Positions 43,600 through 54,654 of a stretch of DNA of 64,000 nt are shown piece by piece (position 1 is the first letter of the stretch; each line of letters begins with the position of its first letter). Origin of the DNA: Saccharomycopsis phalli (Eukaryota > Ascomycota > Saccharomycetes > Ascoideales > Saccharomycopsidaceae); NCBI GenBank assembly GCA_020342235.1, contig CP073212.1, positions 2,271,167-2,335,166 on the forward strand, read 5' to 3'. The notes beneath the pieces are model-generated. The model made no database searches. It saw nothing but the letters and a program-made list of their open reading frames with translations, and was not told where the DNA came from. The translations under genes and the position numbers were made by a program.

Positions 43600-44671
43600 C
43601 AACATCAAGCCCAAAAAATATTGATACCTATAACTGAAATCATCAACCACATGCAGACATACAAGTAGATCTGGAGGCCAAGGGCTTTTCATGTAGTCTC
43701 ACTCGGAAAAAATATAAATCGAAGTTAAAATAGTTTGAGAACATAAAAAGTACCAAATTATTCTATCATAGTAAGATATGAGTGTCATATTAGAGAGAAT
43801 CCACAAATTACAACAAATATCGTACATGTGCTAATTTTCACAACTCCATGGTACCCCTTTTCTCGGCTTCACACACAACATAAAGCCACTTATCTAAACT
43901 TCATAACAGGAAAAGAGACAATTTACATTATATCTCCTTTGTGCCTAGCCCCTTGTAGGGTTAATCATACCACCTTTAAATCCTTCATACGACAATATTA
44001 TCAACTAAACCTTAGAATTTCTTCGTGAGTAGTGTAGATGGAAATTCTTAAAGACTAAAATCCTTCGCCAGGTTCACTTAAAAATACACTGCGATTGACT
44101 TTAACCTTAATGATTTCACGTCACCAAAGCCTGCCAAGTACGCCCAATTTTCAACAACATCGAGAAGTACAAAGAGCTCTATTCCAACTAAACTAATTTT
44201 TTTAGATTCTAGCAACTAAATACTCAAAAAAGAACATATTACTAAGCCCTAGATGACCCATTTTAAGAATTTATTTCACCCTTCCCGGGAGAAGATTATT
44301 TTTACCTAAGCGTCCAGTTATGCTAATTGTGTAAAATAGGAAAGTACGCAAGTACTCTGTTTCTTTAGCATTGAATAACCCAGTGAATGGGTAATGGTGA
44401 ACTTCCATTTTCTTCATTGGCATTTCAGTTTTGCAGCAGCGTAGATCTTGAACCAACACAGTTGCTATATAGTGAATGATGCCATTCATTACAAGCTCCT
44501 GATATTTAGCTTTGCAAAACTATTCATTCAACTCTCTATGTGGCTACATTCTCTTTGAATCTTCGTCCAATCCTTGAACGCCTCTAAAATACAGGCATCA
44601 GGAAATCGAGTGATTTTAAAATGCTCATGTTATTCGTCAGTCAATAAATTGTTGATTTTTTGCGGTCTGTG
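43600..44671. other. Intergenic, no gene seen
   Basis: No supported gene. A family F fragment with TTGAATAACCCAGTGAATGG lies near 44360-44400. Confidence 0.5.
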
Positions 44672-45145
44672 ATGACAGGTGAGCCATTCAATTTAAACTT
44701 CTCTAAATTTGTCAGACATTTAACTTATCAGAATACCACTCATTCTAAACTGCAGGGTTCTTTTAAGCCAGCCCAATTACTTACGCGACGCTTTCAAAGC
44801 CTATATGGATTTGACATGCGTTTGATTAGAAACCCGATTCTTAAACATGCAAACCATGTCAGGCACACCACAAGTTTATTATCAACTTCAGTCACTGTGA
44901 TACTTCAACTGTTTGGTTCCCAAACATATCTTGATGACACTTTCTTCAAATATATGTTGCAGTTGAAATTGACGAACTATTCAGCAGAAGAAATTAGGGT
45001 CATCAGAAATATCCTTACTTGTCAAAGGTCGTTATCACAGGAAAGTAAATGCCAATTAATAGCAGAACGACTCCATACATCGTATACCAACAGTTCTTTT
45101 ACAATGAATGAGCAATTTCCTTATAGATATATGGTTGAAATATAG
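44672..45145 (+). CDS. Orphan ORF, 157 aa
   Basis: ATG 44672 (MTGEPFNLNFSKFVRHL) to TAG. No known domain, signal peptide or low complexity; moderately basic with Leu-rich helical-looking segments. TGEPFN resembles TGSPFN in the protein at 45912, so the two might be diverged relatives or pieces of one ancestral gene. An in-frame stop just upstream excludes an N-terminal extension without an intron. Could be a small gene or the remnant of a larger one. Confidence 0.4.
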   Translation: MTGEPFNLNFSKFVRHLTYQNTTHSKLQGSFKPAQLLTRRFQSLYGFDMRLIRNPILKHANHVRHTTSLLSTSVTVILQLFGSQTYLDDTFFKYMLQLKLTNYSAEEIRVIRNILTCQRSLSQESKCQLIAERLHTSYTNSSFTMNEQFPYRYMVEI

Positions 45146-45911
45146 AGACAAATCGCTTTGCTCTATTCATTTTTAGCAAGAGAGATATTATTACCTACTA
45201 GCACAGCCTAGCTAATCTTTCACAAATCTGGGGTACAAAACTTTTGGGATAAAGATATCACGCCCAACATACCTGGTTTCCAAATTCCAAATGTGAGAAA
45301 TCTATTATACCCACATAGACATTGATCCTGTATCCTCCATTTGATGTCCCTCATATCTTACGAGGGATATCTGTCGTCAACATAAACATGATTAAGGAAA
45401 TGGGAATAAATAAATTGTTATTGGACTGAAACCACTTGTCTTAAATACATAATAATATTTCACCGTGTCTGATGTTTAACTTGCAAAGCGCGATCTTGCA
45501 AAATGTAAAGTACGCTCCCATTACCCGGATATAAAATATAGCGACATTTGCTGTCTCTACTTTACGTCGTAGTGGAATATATAGCATAATTCGAATATGA
45601 AGTAATGCTCGCTAAGCTAGATAAATTCTATTCAAGGAAAAGAAATGTGTGAAATAAGTATGCTATGGTGAAATTAACTGACGATATTATAGCTTAGATG
45701 AGCTATGACTATCTCAACCACCCGGGATATTATTCTCCAATTCATGAATAGTATTATAATATCTAGGCACATGAGTCTAATGGCATTGCTACAAGATCTA
45801 TCCAAATGATATTGGTACATTGTGATTATAACATTGCCATGCTCAAAACACAAAAGCACAAGAACATATAAATCACCAATGTACAATCTAGCCTGCTAGC
45901 CTTTTTACACC

Positions 45912-46484
45912 ATGGATACATTACTTTTGGACAGACTCTCTTCTTTTTCGATTAATTTATATTTGAGCTGCAACTCGGTTGTTTTCCAGATGCAGCGCTT
46001 ACTTCCATCTGAAAATAGCTACGTTCTCCACCTTGAGAGTGTTCTTGGGTATATTGGCGAGGTATCTGAAGGCGTACCAATAAGTCAAATGTACATTTTT
46101 AGATTGGAACTTATTATGGCGTTTCTTACTGGTAGTCCCTTTAACCATGACCTTACCAACACTTCCTCTTTTATACCACCAACACTACCCCAGGATATTA
46201 ATAAGGAAATGGTAAACCTTTTACTAAAAAAGGCAATCAATTATTATATCAGACATAAGCTGATAGTTGACCAATATCTATCAAACAATACTGATAATTC
46301 AGATTTAATCACAGCGACTATCAATGAAATACAAAATATTATCATAGACCCCGCCAGGCCCGTTATTACAGGGGAGGGTGTCACCATGCTCAGATTTACT
46401 GTCTTGAAACTACTGGTGAGATACAATCCCTTATTATTGCAGGATTGGCAAGTGTCATTCATCAGCCATAGATATAATCTCTAG
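45912..46484 (+). CDS. Orphan ORF, 190 aa
   Basis: ATG 45912 (MDTLLLDRLSSFSINLYLS) to TAG 46484, with a TATAAAT box 40 bp upstream (45868-45874). Leu/Ile/Asn-rich, predicted mostly helical, no signal peptide or membrane span; family unknown. Shares a TGSPFN motif (about residue 75) with the ORF at 44672. Length and a well-placed TATA box favour a real gene. Confidence 0.5.
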   Translation: MDTLLLDRLSSFSINLYLSCNSVVFQMQRLLPSENSYVLHLESVLGYIGEVSEGVPISQMYIFRLELIMAFLTGSPFNHDLTNTSSFIPPTLPQDINKEMVNLLLKKAINYYIRHKLIVDQYLSNNTDNSDLITATINEIQNIIIDPARPVITGEGVTMLRFTVLKLLVRYNPLLLQDWQVSFISHRYNL

Positions 46485-47990
46485 ATTAAGTTTGGTATTT
46501 CAACTGACTTATTGGACGAGTTGATGATCCCAGGCTTTAACATTTTGATGTAATTCTATAGTCTGAAAAAGCATGCTATATTCTCAGTAAGTGTAATCTG
46601 AAATTAGTTTTGTGGTATGTATCTTTGATATATTGCAGATTACAAGTTCACTTGCCACTTATGGATTAACTAGAGAGTGTAGGATTGAACTTATCAATAG
46701 TCACTATAGGACTAAATTGAGGACATGTGAAGCAGAAAATACTATAGAACATGAAAGATATGTTTTAACATTATCAAAATGGACGGAGTGTAGAAAGTAG
46801 ACATAATCCGAGCAATATCATGAAATATACAGTTATTCAAGTATAATTGTATTTCTAGTAATGTTTTGGGCTAGGTAACATGCCACTTTATTCTGCGATT
46901 AAACACTGGTAATTCGGACACAATGACAATGTCCCAGAAAAACAATTCCATGGATGCTGATATTGAAGATTTCGTGGTTAGTAAAGACAAGCTGTTGTAA
47001 TTAATTGGATAGTCTACTTCTAAAATCTTGCTGGGCAGATTTTTTTCGAGGATCAGCCTACACGCAGATAAAATACTGCTTAGCAAGTATAAGGGTAAGA
47101 TTAAGCCAGGGTTCAAACCATGTAAGATAAACTTCAACGGATGTTAGACAAGAATTTATTTTTTAATTGTGATAAGCACTCAGTGGCTTGAGATTGTCTT
47201 CTCTTCTATCCATTGAGCAGTATAGGAATATACAAAAGTTGCATTTATATTCTGATAATAGGGGAATCACAATTAATGGCATGATTAATTTTTCCGTCAC
47301 AATTGATCTAGTGGATGTAAGACTTTAACGTACAGTAGCTTGCGAGTACGCGATTTTACCAGGAAACCAATGTTGTAAAGTCACTTCACGGCATGAAAAA
47401 AATGCAACTATGGAAATCTCTTTTTTTAACTAACCTTTGAACGCTGAGCAGTCAATTAGAAAGAGGGAAATAAAGTGATCTGCTGAGCAACTTTAACAAA
47501 TATGAAATTTAAAGACGCTAAGATTTATTCGGAGTTGAATTAGAATTGCGTTAGTAGTAAGCACACCTATCCGTGTATGTATTACTCACGCATAAAATTA
47601 GATTAGGTAAGCTCCCATATGCTACGTAGATCAATTCTCCATTGGGGAAGATAACACTTTCCTGGTACCTTGCAGATTTACAAATCTTCTAAGCTAAGCC
47701 AACTTAGCTCCCGTACCTTGCAGCAACGGGTGTATACTGTTTGATTTATAGACAAGGAGAGTAAAAGAGAAGAGAAGTTTTGGCCTCTTTGACAAGAGTT
47801 ATAGTAATCTCATTAAACCATAATGAATTAGTACAGACCAAAAGAAATCAGTACAACAAATTCTTTAGTTAAACAGCCTAGGCACAGCATTCGTTAGTGA
47901 AAGCAATGTGATTGCGTCAAGACAAATCAGTTATACATTCATTCCAGCATATCACAAAATATGCAATCTGCAAAAGTCGCAAAAAAGTAA
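46485..47990. other. Intergenic, no gene seen
   Basis: 1.5 kb of AT-rich DNA with only short random frames. The right end is the promoter of the 48033 gene. Confidence 0.5.
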
Positions 47991-47998
47991 TATAAATA
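47991..47998 (+). promoter_or_regulatory. TATA box of DUF1996 gene
   Basis: TATAAATA, 35 bp before ATG 48033. Confidence 0.65.
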
Positions 47999-48032
47999 GG
48001 GTTCTGAATCCCTTTTTATTTCATCACCAACA

Positions 48033-49325
48033 ATGCAAACCAGCTTAGCTATATGTTTCGCGATCCTTGCCTCCCTTGGTTCTGCCTTTTGGAGAATGCC
48101 TGTTCAGGCTCCAATTGTCTATGGCCGTCTTGATTCTATTGTCAACCCAGGAGGAATTGGTTCTCACAACCACATGGTCGCAGGTGGTACTGGATTTAAC
48201 GTTGGGGAGACCTATGAGGACACCCAAAACGCCAAGGACACTACTGCTGTTGTCACTGCTGACAAGTCCAACTACTGGGTTCCAACTTTGCATTTCTGGG
48301 ACTCCTCCAAGGACGAGGACCAATTTGTCTCAGTCAAGCCAGTTGGTGGTCTCTTGGCATACTATTTGCAACGGTACAATTCTCCTACTGACACCAAGTT
48401 GACTGCTTTCCCACCGGGATTCAGAATGCTTGCTGGTAGCCCAATGCGCAGAAGCTTTGACGAAAACTCTCTTGAAGACAAGGCCATCAACTACGTGTGC
48501 TTGGGTCCAGACTATGAGTACAACGTCGCCAATTTCTCTTTCCCTGGTTTGACTTGTGACAATGGTTTCCGTCAACAAATGGTCTTTCCATCGTGCTGGG
48601 ACGGTAAGAACCTCTACATTCCAGAAAACGGCCACATGGCTTACCCAGATGGCGTCGACAGCGGTGTCTGCCCATCAACTCACCCAGTGAGAATGGTTAC
48701 TTTGTTCTACGAGGTCACCTGGGATATTGCTGCCTTCAAGGACCAATGGGAAAGTGCCAGTGCCGCCAATGCTAAGTATGCTGCTCTTCACAACGTCTCC
48801 TATCCAAACGGAATTGCTCACCCACTTGTCTGGTCTGTCGGTGACCCAACTGGTTACGGGTCGCACGGTGACTTCTTTAACGGATGGGATATCGATGTTC
48901 TTCAAGAGGCTATTGACACCTGTACCAACCAATCTGGTCACATTGAGGACTGTCCGGTTTTTGCTAACCACATGCAAGGATACGATGTCGCTGGTACCTT
49001 TACAATCCCAGACCCACTCAATGAGCCAAACTTTGGTTCTTTCTCCACTTTGCCAGGTAACAACCCAATTCAGTTCGGTCCAGCATCTGCTACTATGGGA
49101 CCAATTCCAACTGCTAGCTGGAATATTCCTCCAAAGGCTGCTCCAACTGGTATCATTCCTTATGACGGATCTTCTTCGGCTTCTGTTTCCAACTCCACTG
49201 TTGAGACTTCTTCAAGCGGCAACAGTTCTTATGTCGCGTCTTCCTCGCCTTATGGCTCCAACTCCACTGTTCAGGCTGCTCCAAGTGTCAGCAACTCTAA
49301 TGATGGGTATTCTTCGCCTTATTAA
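48033..49325 (+). CDS. Secreted DUF1996-domain protein
   Basis: 430 aa. Residues 1-18 are a signal peptide (MQTSLAICFAILASLGSA). Residues about 22-320 match the fungal DUF1996 family: YGRLDSIVNPGGIGSHNH near the N-terminus, then PGFRMLAGSP, FPSCWDGKN, HMAYPDG and GSHGDFFNGWD, with conserved His, Asp and Cys residues. The family is secreted and its biochemical role is not established. A Ser/Asn/Thr-rich tail follows (repeats like SSPYGSNSTV) and ends at TAA 49323-49325; the sequence after the stop still encodes SNSSVES in frame, so the tail seems shortened. Codons are strongly C-ending (AAC, GTC, AAG), suggesting high expression. TATA box 35 bp upstream. Confidence 0.92.
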   Translation: MQTSLAICFAILASLGSAFWRMPVQAPIVYGRLDSIVNPGGIGSHNHMVAGGTGFNVGETYEDTQNAKDTTAVVTADKSNYWVPTLHFWDSSKDEDQFVSVKPVGGLLAYYLQRYNSPTDTKLTAFPPGFRMLAGSPMRRSFDENSLEDKAINYVCLGPDYEYNVANFSFPGLTCDNGFRQQMVFPSCWDGKNLYIPENGHMAYPDGVDSGVCPSTHPVRMVTLFYEVTWDIAAFKDQWESASAANAKYAALHNVSYPNGIAHPLVWSVGDPTGYGSHGDFFNGWDIDVLQEAIDTCTNQSGHIEDCPVFANHMQGYDVAGTFTIPDPLNEPNFGSFSTLPGNNPIQFGPASATMGPIPTASWNIPPKAAPTGIIPYDGSSSASVSNSTVETSSSGNSSYVASSSPYGSNSTVQAAPSVSNSNDGYSSPY

Positions 49326-49823
49326 TCCAACTCCTCCGTTGAGTCAATGTGAATCTAAACAAGTAAAATTGAAAGATTCGCAGTTCTTAACTGCGAGTGA
49401 AGTTTGGCATAGTTTATAGATATTATTATAGTTTAATTAATGATGGTCTAAAATAATCATTTGCCAATATTTCCTTGTCGTAAAGCTGCCAGAACAATTT
49501 TCGCTTGAGAATAATCATTCATTTTAGATAGTGCGTATGATAGTCTGGTGTGGTACAGTGTACGGGTATGTATGATGTGTTATTTCGGAAATGAAAGAAT
49601 CGAGACCCTCTCAGGAAATACCCCACGCACGTTAGGGCATGAATCAATACCAAAAAGTAAGCCGAATCATAATCATTTCCTAAAGTTTATCACAAATATG
49701 CAGGAATCTAAATACCCAGACTAGTAAACGAAATGTATGACATTGAGACACTCCAAATAGTAACGACAATAAAAAAATTTCCATGCAAAAGATTCCTACA
49801 AAGTCACAAACAACAAAAAAGAT
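49326..49823. other. Intergenic, no gene seen
   Basis: Between the DUF1996 gene and tRNA-Ser. Nothing else recognised. Confidence 0.5.
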
Positions 49824-49905
49824 CGACAACGGCAGGACTCGAACCTGCGCGGGCAAAGCCCAAAAGATTTCTAATCTTTCTCCTTAACCGCTCGGACACG
49901 TTGCC
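49824..49905 (-). tRNA. tRNA-Ser (AGA)
   Basis: 82 nt type II tRNA on the minus strand. Acceptor GGCAACG pairs with CGTTGTC (one G-U), the anticodon loop is TTAGAAA (anticodon AGA), a long variable arm GGGCTTTGCCC follows, and the T arm is GCAGGTTCGAGTCCTGC. A T6 run follows. Confidence 0.95.
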
Positions 49906-50471
49906 AGTGTTTAAAAAAATTTTGTATGGCAGTATGGTCAGAGCGAGACCTCACGTGTTAGAGCACGTGACATTTTGCATGAAATGTTATGTCACTAAAC
50001 TGGTAATTATGATATTTATTCGCTCAAGACTATAGCTATACTAGACTCCTCGGGAAGAGATTAATATTTTATTGTCTATGAACCAAGGGTGACACTGCTA
50101 TATTGCTGCTGGAAAAAACTCTGCCGCAGACACAAAAAGCTTCTGACTAGTGCTTGCGCAAGTGTTTTGTAACAAAAATTGGGCGATTATGAGTTTTCAC
50201 CTACAAAATTGGTGACTTAGACTGCTTCATGCTGGAACTATTAACATTGTGGTCCTCCTGATGCGATGTAAATAGAAGGCATTTAACAGTCCAGCATTGA
50301 TGCATACAATACTACAAGCTTTTTTACCTTCATCTTGTCCATAAAAATGAGACGGGCTTGCGTGGAGGATACTATTCCTTTTGATGATTTGTTCTTGGAC
50401 TCGGATAATCAAGAGTCCAAGACATGTGGAAATGCCAAAATTTTTTTGGTGCAAGGTCACCGAATTAAGAT

Positions 50472-51009
50472 TGTCGTAATCTGGCGTTTCTCTCAATGGC
50501 TTCTATATCTTACTGTTGTAGATATTCTTATTCTTGTTACTATTCTAGCTATTTCCTGTCCTATTTATATTCTTCTCTGAGATGCCTTCAGTTACCTTTA
50601 GCTTATGAGGTCATTATCAGTATTACCTCATATTGCTGTTAGTTCACTATTAGTATGGCCTGATAATACTATTATACCACTTGTTGATGAATACCATGTG
50701 AGGATAAGGTTTAACCAAACACTATTAGAGCTAACATTCCATAATAAGGTTCAACTGACAATGAGACAAGTATCCGGAATAGGAACAAACTGGTAAACAG
50801 AATGTGAGTATAAATAGTATAGGATACGTATAGTTAGAATAACAAGAATTGACTTATTTACACCAAGTAAATATGGAAGCCGTACAAAGAGAAGCTAGAT
50901 TACAACACCACTAACAGTATGACCTCATGTTACTGATAGATTGCTATCTTTTAGTATGACCTTATTTAGCATGCATGGTGAATTTCATAATGCATTAGCT
51001 CTTTCAACA
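50472..51009 (-). mobile_element. Solo LTR, family B, split by a family A LTR
   Basis: Reads TGTCGTAATCTGGC to GCTCTTTCAACA on the plus strand (about 307 bp without the insertion), the reverse complement of the family B LTR at 63060-63407. A family A LTR with its own target duplication is inserted at 50682, so family A was active after this family B insertion. Confidence 0.82.
50682..50907 (+). mobile_element. Solo LTR, family A, nested
   Basis: 226 bp, TGTTGATGAATACC to GATTACAACA, with 5-bp duplication CCACT (50677-50681, 50908-50912). The LTR end carries the same Gag-start reading frame as the other family A copies. Confidence 0.92.
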
Positions 51010-51222
51010 CCTTTACCGCCTGTGTTCTCCTTAATGTATGATATCGCTGTCAATCTCCTTAATTTATGTGATCCCCAGTAGGACGATCTCCTTAATCTCT
51101 CAGATCTTCAACACGATCTTCAACAATAACCTCCTAATATTATGAGATCCCTCTCAGGATGACCTCCTTCAACACAGATTCAGTCAGTAAAGGGCTGAAA
51201 CATGACATGTCATCACTAATAT

Positions 51223-51449
51223 TGTTGTAATCTAGCTTCTCTTTGTACGGCTTCCATATTTACTTGGTGTAAATAAGTCAATTCTTGTTATTCTAACTAT
51301 ACGTATCCTATACTATTTATACTCACATTCTGTTTACCAGTTTGTTCCTATTCCGGATACTTGTCTTCACTGTCAGTTGAACCTTATTATGGAATGTTAA
51401 CTCTAATAGTGTTTGGTTAAACCTTATCCTCAAATGGTATTCATCAACA
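51223..51449 (-). mobile_element. Solo LTR, family A
   Basis: 227 bp in reverse orientation (TGTTGTAATC to ATCAACA on the plus strand), with 5-bp duplication AATAT (51218-51222, 51450-51454). Confidence 0.92.
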
Positions 51450-51849
51450 AATATCTTCAACAGATACTATTATCCTACTATATATCAGTTAGTATATGTG
51501 ATGTAACAAAACAACTAGAATAAATTTCATTACAAACATGAAATCAGATAGTGTAGCCTGATTAGGAAAGGTGAGAATTCGAAACCCTCGTGTGGTATGA
51601 GCCCGGACACAACAAGGATGCATTGGTTAGGAGACGAGTATTCTCGCAACTATAATATATACTAGGCATTTGCACCCTTGAAAAAAGAAGCAAAGGCATC
51701 TTATTTAGCAGAATCAACGAGACAAAGAGTAAACCGGGAGCACTCTGGCACATTTGGTATTACCACAGTTATTCGACCACGTCTTGTAAAAGTAACAACC
51801 CAGTGTGGCCTAAAGAGGAACGCAATACTCCCACACATTCCTGTTTGGA

Positions 51850-51985
51850 GTTGAGAATAACTGAACGCATTTGAGAGAGGAATATAAATAGGACAGAAAA
51901 TTTCTAGAATAGTATCAAGAATCAAAAGACTTACAATAGTGAGATATGGATATAGATACGGATATCATTGTGAGAAATGCTAGAT
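51850..51985 (+). repeat. LTR-derived promoter of the gag-like ORF
   Basis: ACTGAACGCATTTGAGAGAGG then TATAAATAGGACAG (51883-51896) and GTGAGATATGGATATAG follow the order of the 3' part of family B LTRs (CTGAAGGCATCTCAGAAAG, TATAAATAGGACAGG, AGTAAGATATGGAAGCC). The upstream part of the LTR is not recognisable. Confidence 0.65.
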
Positions 51986-52653
51986 TGCAGCAGCTTATGT
52001 GTAACCCTGGAAGCGATTTTATTTTTGAACCGACAGAAAAGTTACATGGAGCTACTAATTATGGCCCTTGGGCGAAGTTGTTCATCCACAAGCTTTATTT
52101 GATTGGCTTTGGTCTTCATTGTTACCTTCTTGATGGGGACCTTTTATTACCGAATGGATCATCAAATGAAGTTATCGATGCTACAACGACTGCATTAGAT
52201 AATATTATTGGATTATTACTACGCAATGGGGTTACTACAAAGGTTGGTGAGCATATTAGCAAAATGCAGTGTTCTACTGCACGGGAAAGGTTTCATGCAC
52301 TTAAAACCGAGTATGGAACAATGACATTTTCTCAAGCAATGAAGGTTTATAATACTTCGTCAAAATCCTCTCGTGCAAAATCACCTGTTGAGCATGTTTT
52401 TAATCAGTATCGGGACTGTTTGCAATTTATGAATCGGGAAATGCTTATGTGCTTCCTTGCAGTATCTCTGCTCCGTCAGCAGAACGTTCCTAAGCGAGTG
52501 ATCCAAGCCGCCATTAATCTGTATAATGCTCGGGGGTTTAATGTGGATACTGCTACTTGTATAGGATTTCTTGACAGTCTTAGAAGCGCATACGAAATGG
52601 ACATGCGTTGTGTGCCTAAAGCCCAAGGCAGAAAGCACAGAGGCATTACTTGA
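51946..52653 (+). CDS. Gag-like protein of a Ty1/copia-type element, stand-alone
   Basis: 235 aa from ATG 51946. The first 15 or so codons (ending IVRNARLQQL) derive from an LTR end: family B LTRs encode AIERNARLRH and family A AVQREARLQH at the same place. Residues about 30-60 (KLHGATNYGPWAKLF) match the copia-type Gag N-terminal pattern (L-x-G-x-x-N-Y-x-x-W), and STARERFHALKTEYG fits the next conserved helix. No zinc knuckle, protease or RT follows; after the stop there is only LTR debris. The frame is intact although everything around it is decayed. It may be a young remnant of a truncated element or a retained gag gene; LTR-driven expression is inferred from the TATA box. Confidence 0.7.
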   Translation: MDIDTDIIVRNARLQQLMCNPGSDFIFEPTEKLHGATNYGPWAKLFIHKLYLIGFGLHCYLLDGDLLLPNGSSNEVIDATTTALDNIIGLLLRNGVTTKVGEHISKMQCSTARERFHALKTEYGTMTFSQAMKVYNTSSKSSRAKSPVEHVFNQYRDCLQFMNREMLMCFLAVSLLRQQNVPKRVIQAAINLYNARGFNVDTATCIGFLDSLRSAYEMDMRCVPKAQGRKHRGIT

Positions 52654-52743
52654 GTTTATTGTCATTAGTGGAATCCAGTTTCAGGGTAAGGGATTACTGT
52701 ACGGTGAATATATGAGATATTAAGGAGATCGCCGTGTTGAATA

Positions 52744-52905
52744 TGTTGACGAATACTATTTGAGGATAAGGTTTAACCAAACGCTATTAGAGTTGCTATT
52801 CCAAACTAAGGCTCAACTGACAATGAGACAAGTATCCGGAATAGGAACAAACTGGTAAACGGAATGTGTGTATAAATAGTATAGGATATGAATAGTTAGA
52901 ACAAC
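52744..52905 (+). mobile_element. Family A LTR, truncated
   Basis: Starts TGTTGACGAATACTATTTGA and is collinear with family A through TATAAATAGTATAGGATA, but ends at AGAACAACA without the Gag-start segment. Diverged, so older than the other three copies. Confidence 0.75.
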
Positions 52906-53443
52906 AGCCTCATATGAGAATCGACGTTCTGTACAAGAAGGTGGTCCATTGGCTATGACAATAACGAACTTACGACTGATTCAGCTGTATGTCTTTAGCT
53001 AGCACAGGATTGTGACAATTCTAGAGGTAGGAGGAGGCATGTCAGTGTATGAAGAAAAGGATAACTTGGTAACGATTACGGATATGTGGATTAGACAAAT
53101 ACCTTGAGAGAAAGTAGATATGTTGTTGGGCGACCTACAAGAGATTCAATCTGGTGCATGTTAGCTGGTTAAGATTGGCTGACTCTGAGAGGAGTAACTG
53201 TCCAAGGTACACTACATTGGTTATGAGAAATGGTGCCAATAGGTTAGAAGTCCTGGTGAGAGATGAGCCCGTGACTAAGCAGGAAGCCCTGGTCAGGGGA
53301 TGAGCAATGTCTGAAGCATTGCATTTCTTATATTTGTATACTGACAGAAGGAAGCAAACTCAGCTTATTCAGCAGAACAGACAAGACAAAGCTACAGACT
53401 AGAATTTTTCAATTACATTTGATCGCACAACAAGATTTTGACT
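52906..53443. other. Intergenic, nothing recognised
   Basis: No gene or clear element. Confidence 0.45.
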
Positions 53444-53677
53444 ATGCCACTGCACGACGAGAAGCTGGATTATTATGAGAGAGACAGCACTGTAGCTGCC
53501 ACAAACCAGGATTTCATAGATGAAGACATTGGCGAATATGACGAAGAAATCGACAGAGAGCCGAGCTATTTTGAGGTCTGCCAAATACTCCGAAGAAACG
53601 GATTTTATCAAGAGGGTGATGATGATAAAATCTTTGCATTGCTGGACCTCACAGGTATTTTCCCTGATGACCGTTGA
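53444..53677 (+). CDS. Small acidic ORF, 77 aa
   Basis: ATG 53444 (MPLHDEKLDYYERDSTVAA) to TGA. Very acidic (DEDIGEYDEEIDREP), no known domain. Sits among retroelement debris and may be a fragment of an element's ORF or chance. The composition is not the Lys/Ile/Tyr bias expected of random AT-rich frames, so it is listed at low confidence. Confidence 0.25.
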   Translation: MPLHDEKLDYYERDSTVAATNQDFIDEDIGEYDEEIDREPSYFEVCQILRRNGFYQEGDDDKIFALLDLTGIFPDDR

Positions 53678-54591
53678 ACCAGCAGCAATTGCTATGATGT
53701 AGGGCCGGAGTATATGAAGATATGTGCAGGGTTCTGTGACAACGGATTGCGTCATAAGTATATACTTGCTACTATAAGTTTTTATTGAGCTGCGAATGTA
53801 GGCTTGGATTTTGTCATTATAATTTGAACATAATAAAAAGGCGTACTGAACAATTGTCCACATAAAGGGTGATACCGAAGGAAAGTGATACGCATGTTTC
53901 ACGACCCAGCATCATGTCTATAGATGGGACCAATGAAAATAAGAATAAGACTACAATAAGTGGGATTCTATTGACTTAATATAAATCGAACAATTGAAAG
54001 TCATTTATGTTGATGTGTGAAATGTCAAAACGTTAAACCAACAAAAACCAAGTATCTTTCATCCTTGGCCCATACAGTTGGCACGGCTGTCCAGTCTTGG
54101 ATATCCCAGATTAATCAGGTCACTGGTACAGACGTCACAGGTTAAGGATGACTGAATTCATCTCGAATAAGAATTTAACTAGCTGTAAAATGGCTAGATA
54201 AAATAACGCGATTAGGATTATTTACTCTAGTAAGATATAGAAGCCATAGATAGAAATGCTATATTACAACAGAATGAAGGCGTAATGGCACATTAGAAAA
54301 CAAAATGGAATAGACCAAATAGGAAATATGTGTCATGTAAATATCGGGAAATGCAAAATTTCATTTGTTACAAAAACATACAATAATATGTTTTGAGGCG
54401 AATCGTGTTAATGGAATATTAATGTGCTTGATTAAGTATATATAATACAAATCAGTAGATTGGCCTCTTTAGTTTCTCCATTGTCTACTTTGGGATATAT
54501 TATTTCATGTGGAGAAGATAAATGACCTTTTCAAATCATTTTTCTTGGCGTCATGCATACAAACTGGCCAGGTTGCAATGGCTGAATCTTT
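53678..54591. other. Intergenic with an LTR-end remnant
   Basis: At 54225-54275 the text AGTAAGATATAGAAGCCATAG then AGAAATGCTATATTACAACA is the decayed 3' end of a family A/B-type LTR, with the Gag ATG mutated to ATA. No gene seen otherwise. Confidence 0.5.
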
Positions 54592-54599
54592 TATATAAA
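54592..54599 (+). promoter_or_regulatory. TATA box of DUF4246 gene
   Basis: TATATAAA, 56 bp before ATG 54655. Confidence 0.5.
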
Positions 54600-54654
54600 T
54601 GAGTTGTATCCGTACGAAAAACGAAAAAAAAACAAGAAATATATCGGATATATA

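Noticed and set aside
44672-46484. A single intron-containing gene joining the two orphan ORFs
   Set aside because: I could not find a convincing GT...branch point...AG combination that joins the frames; left as two ORFs.
48045-48977. Antisense and alternate-frame ORFs over the DUF1996 gene
   Set aside because: Arise from its strong codon bias; no independent features.
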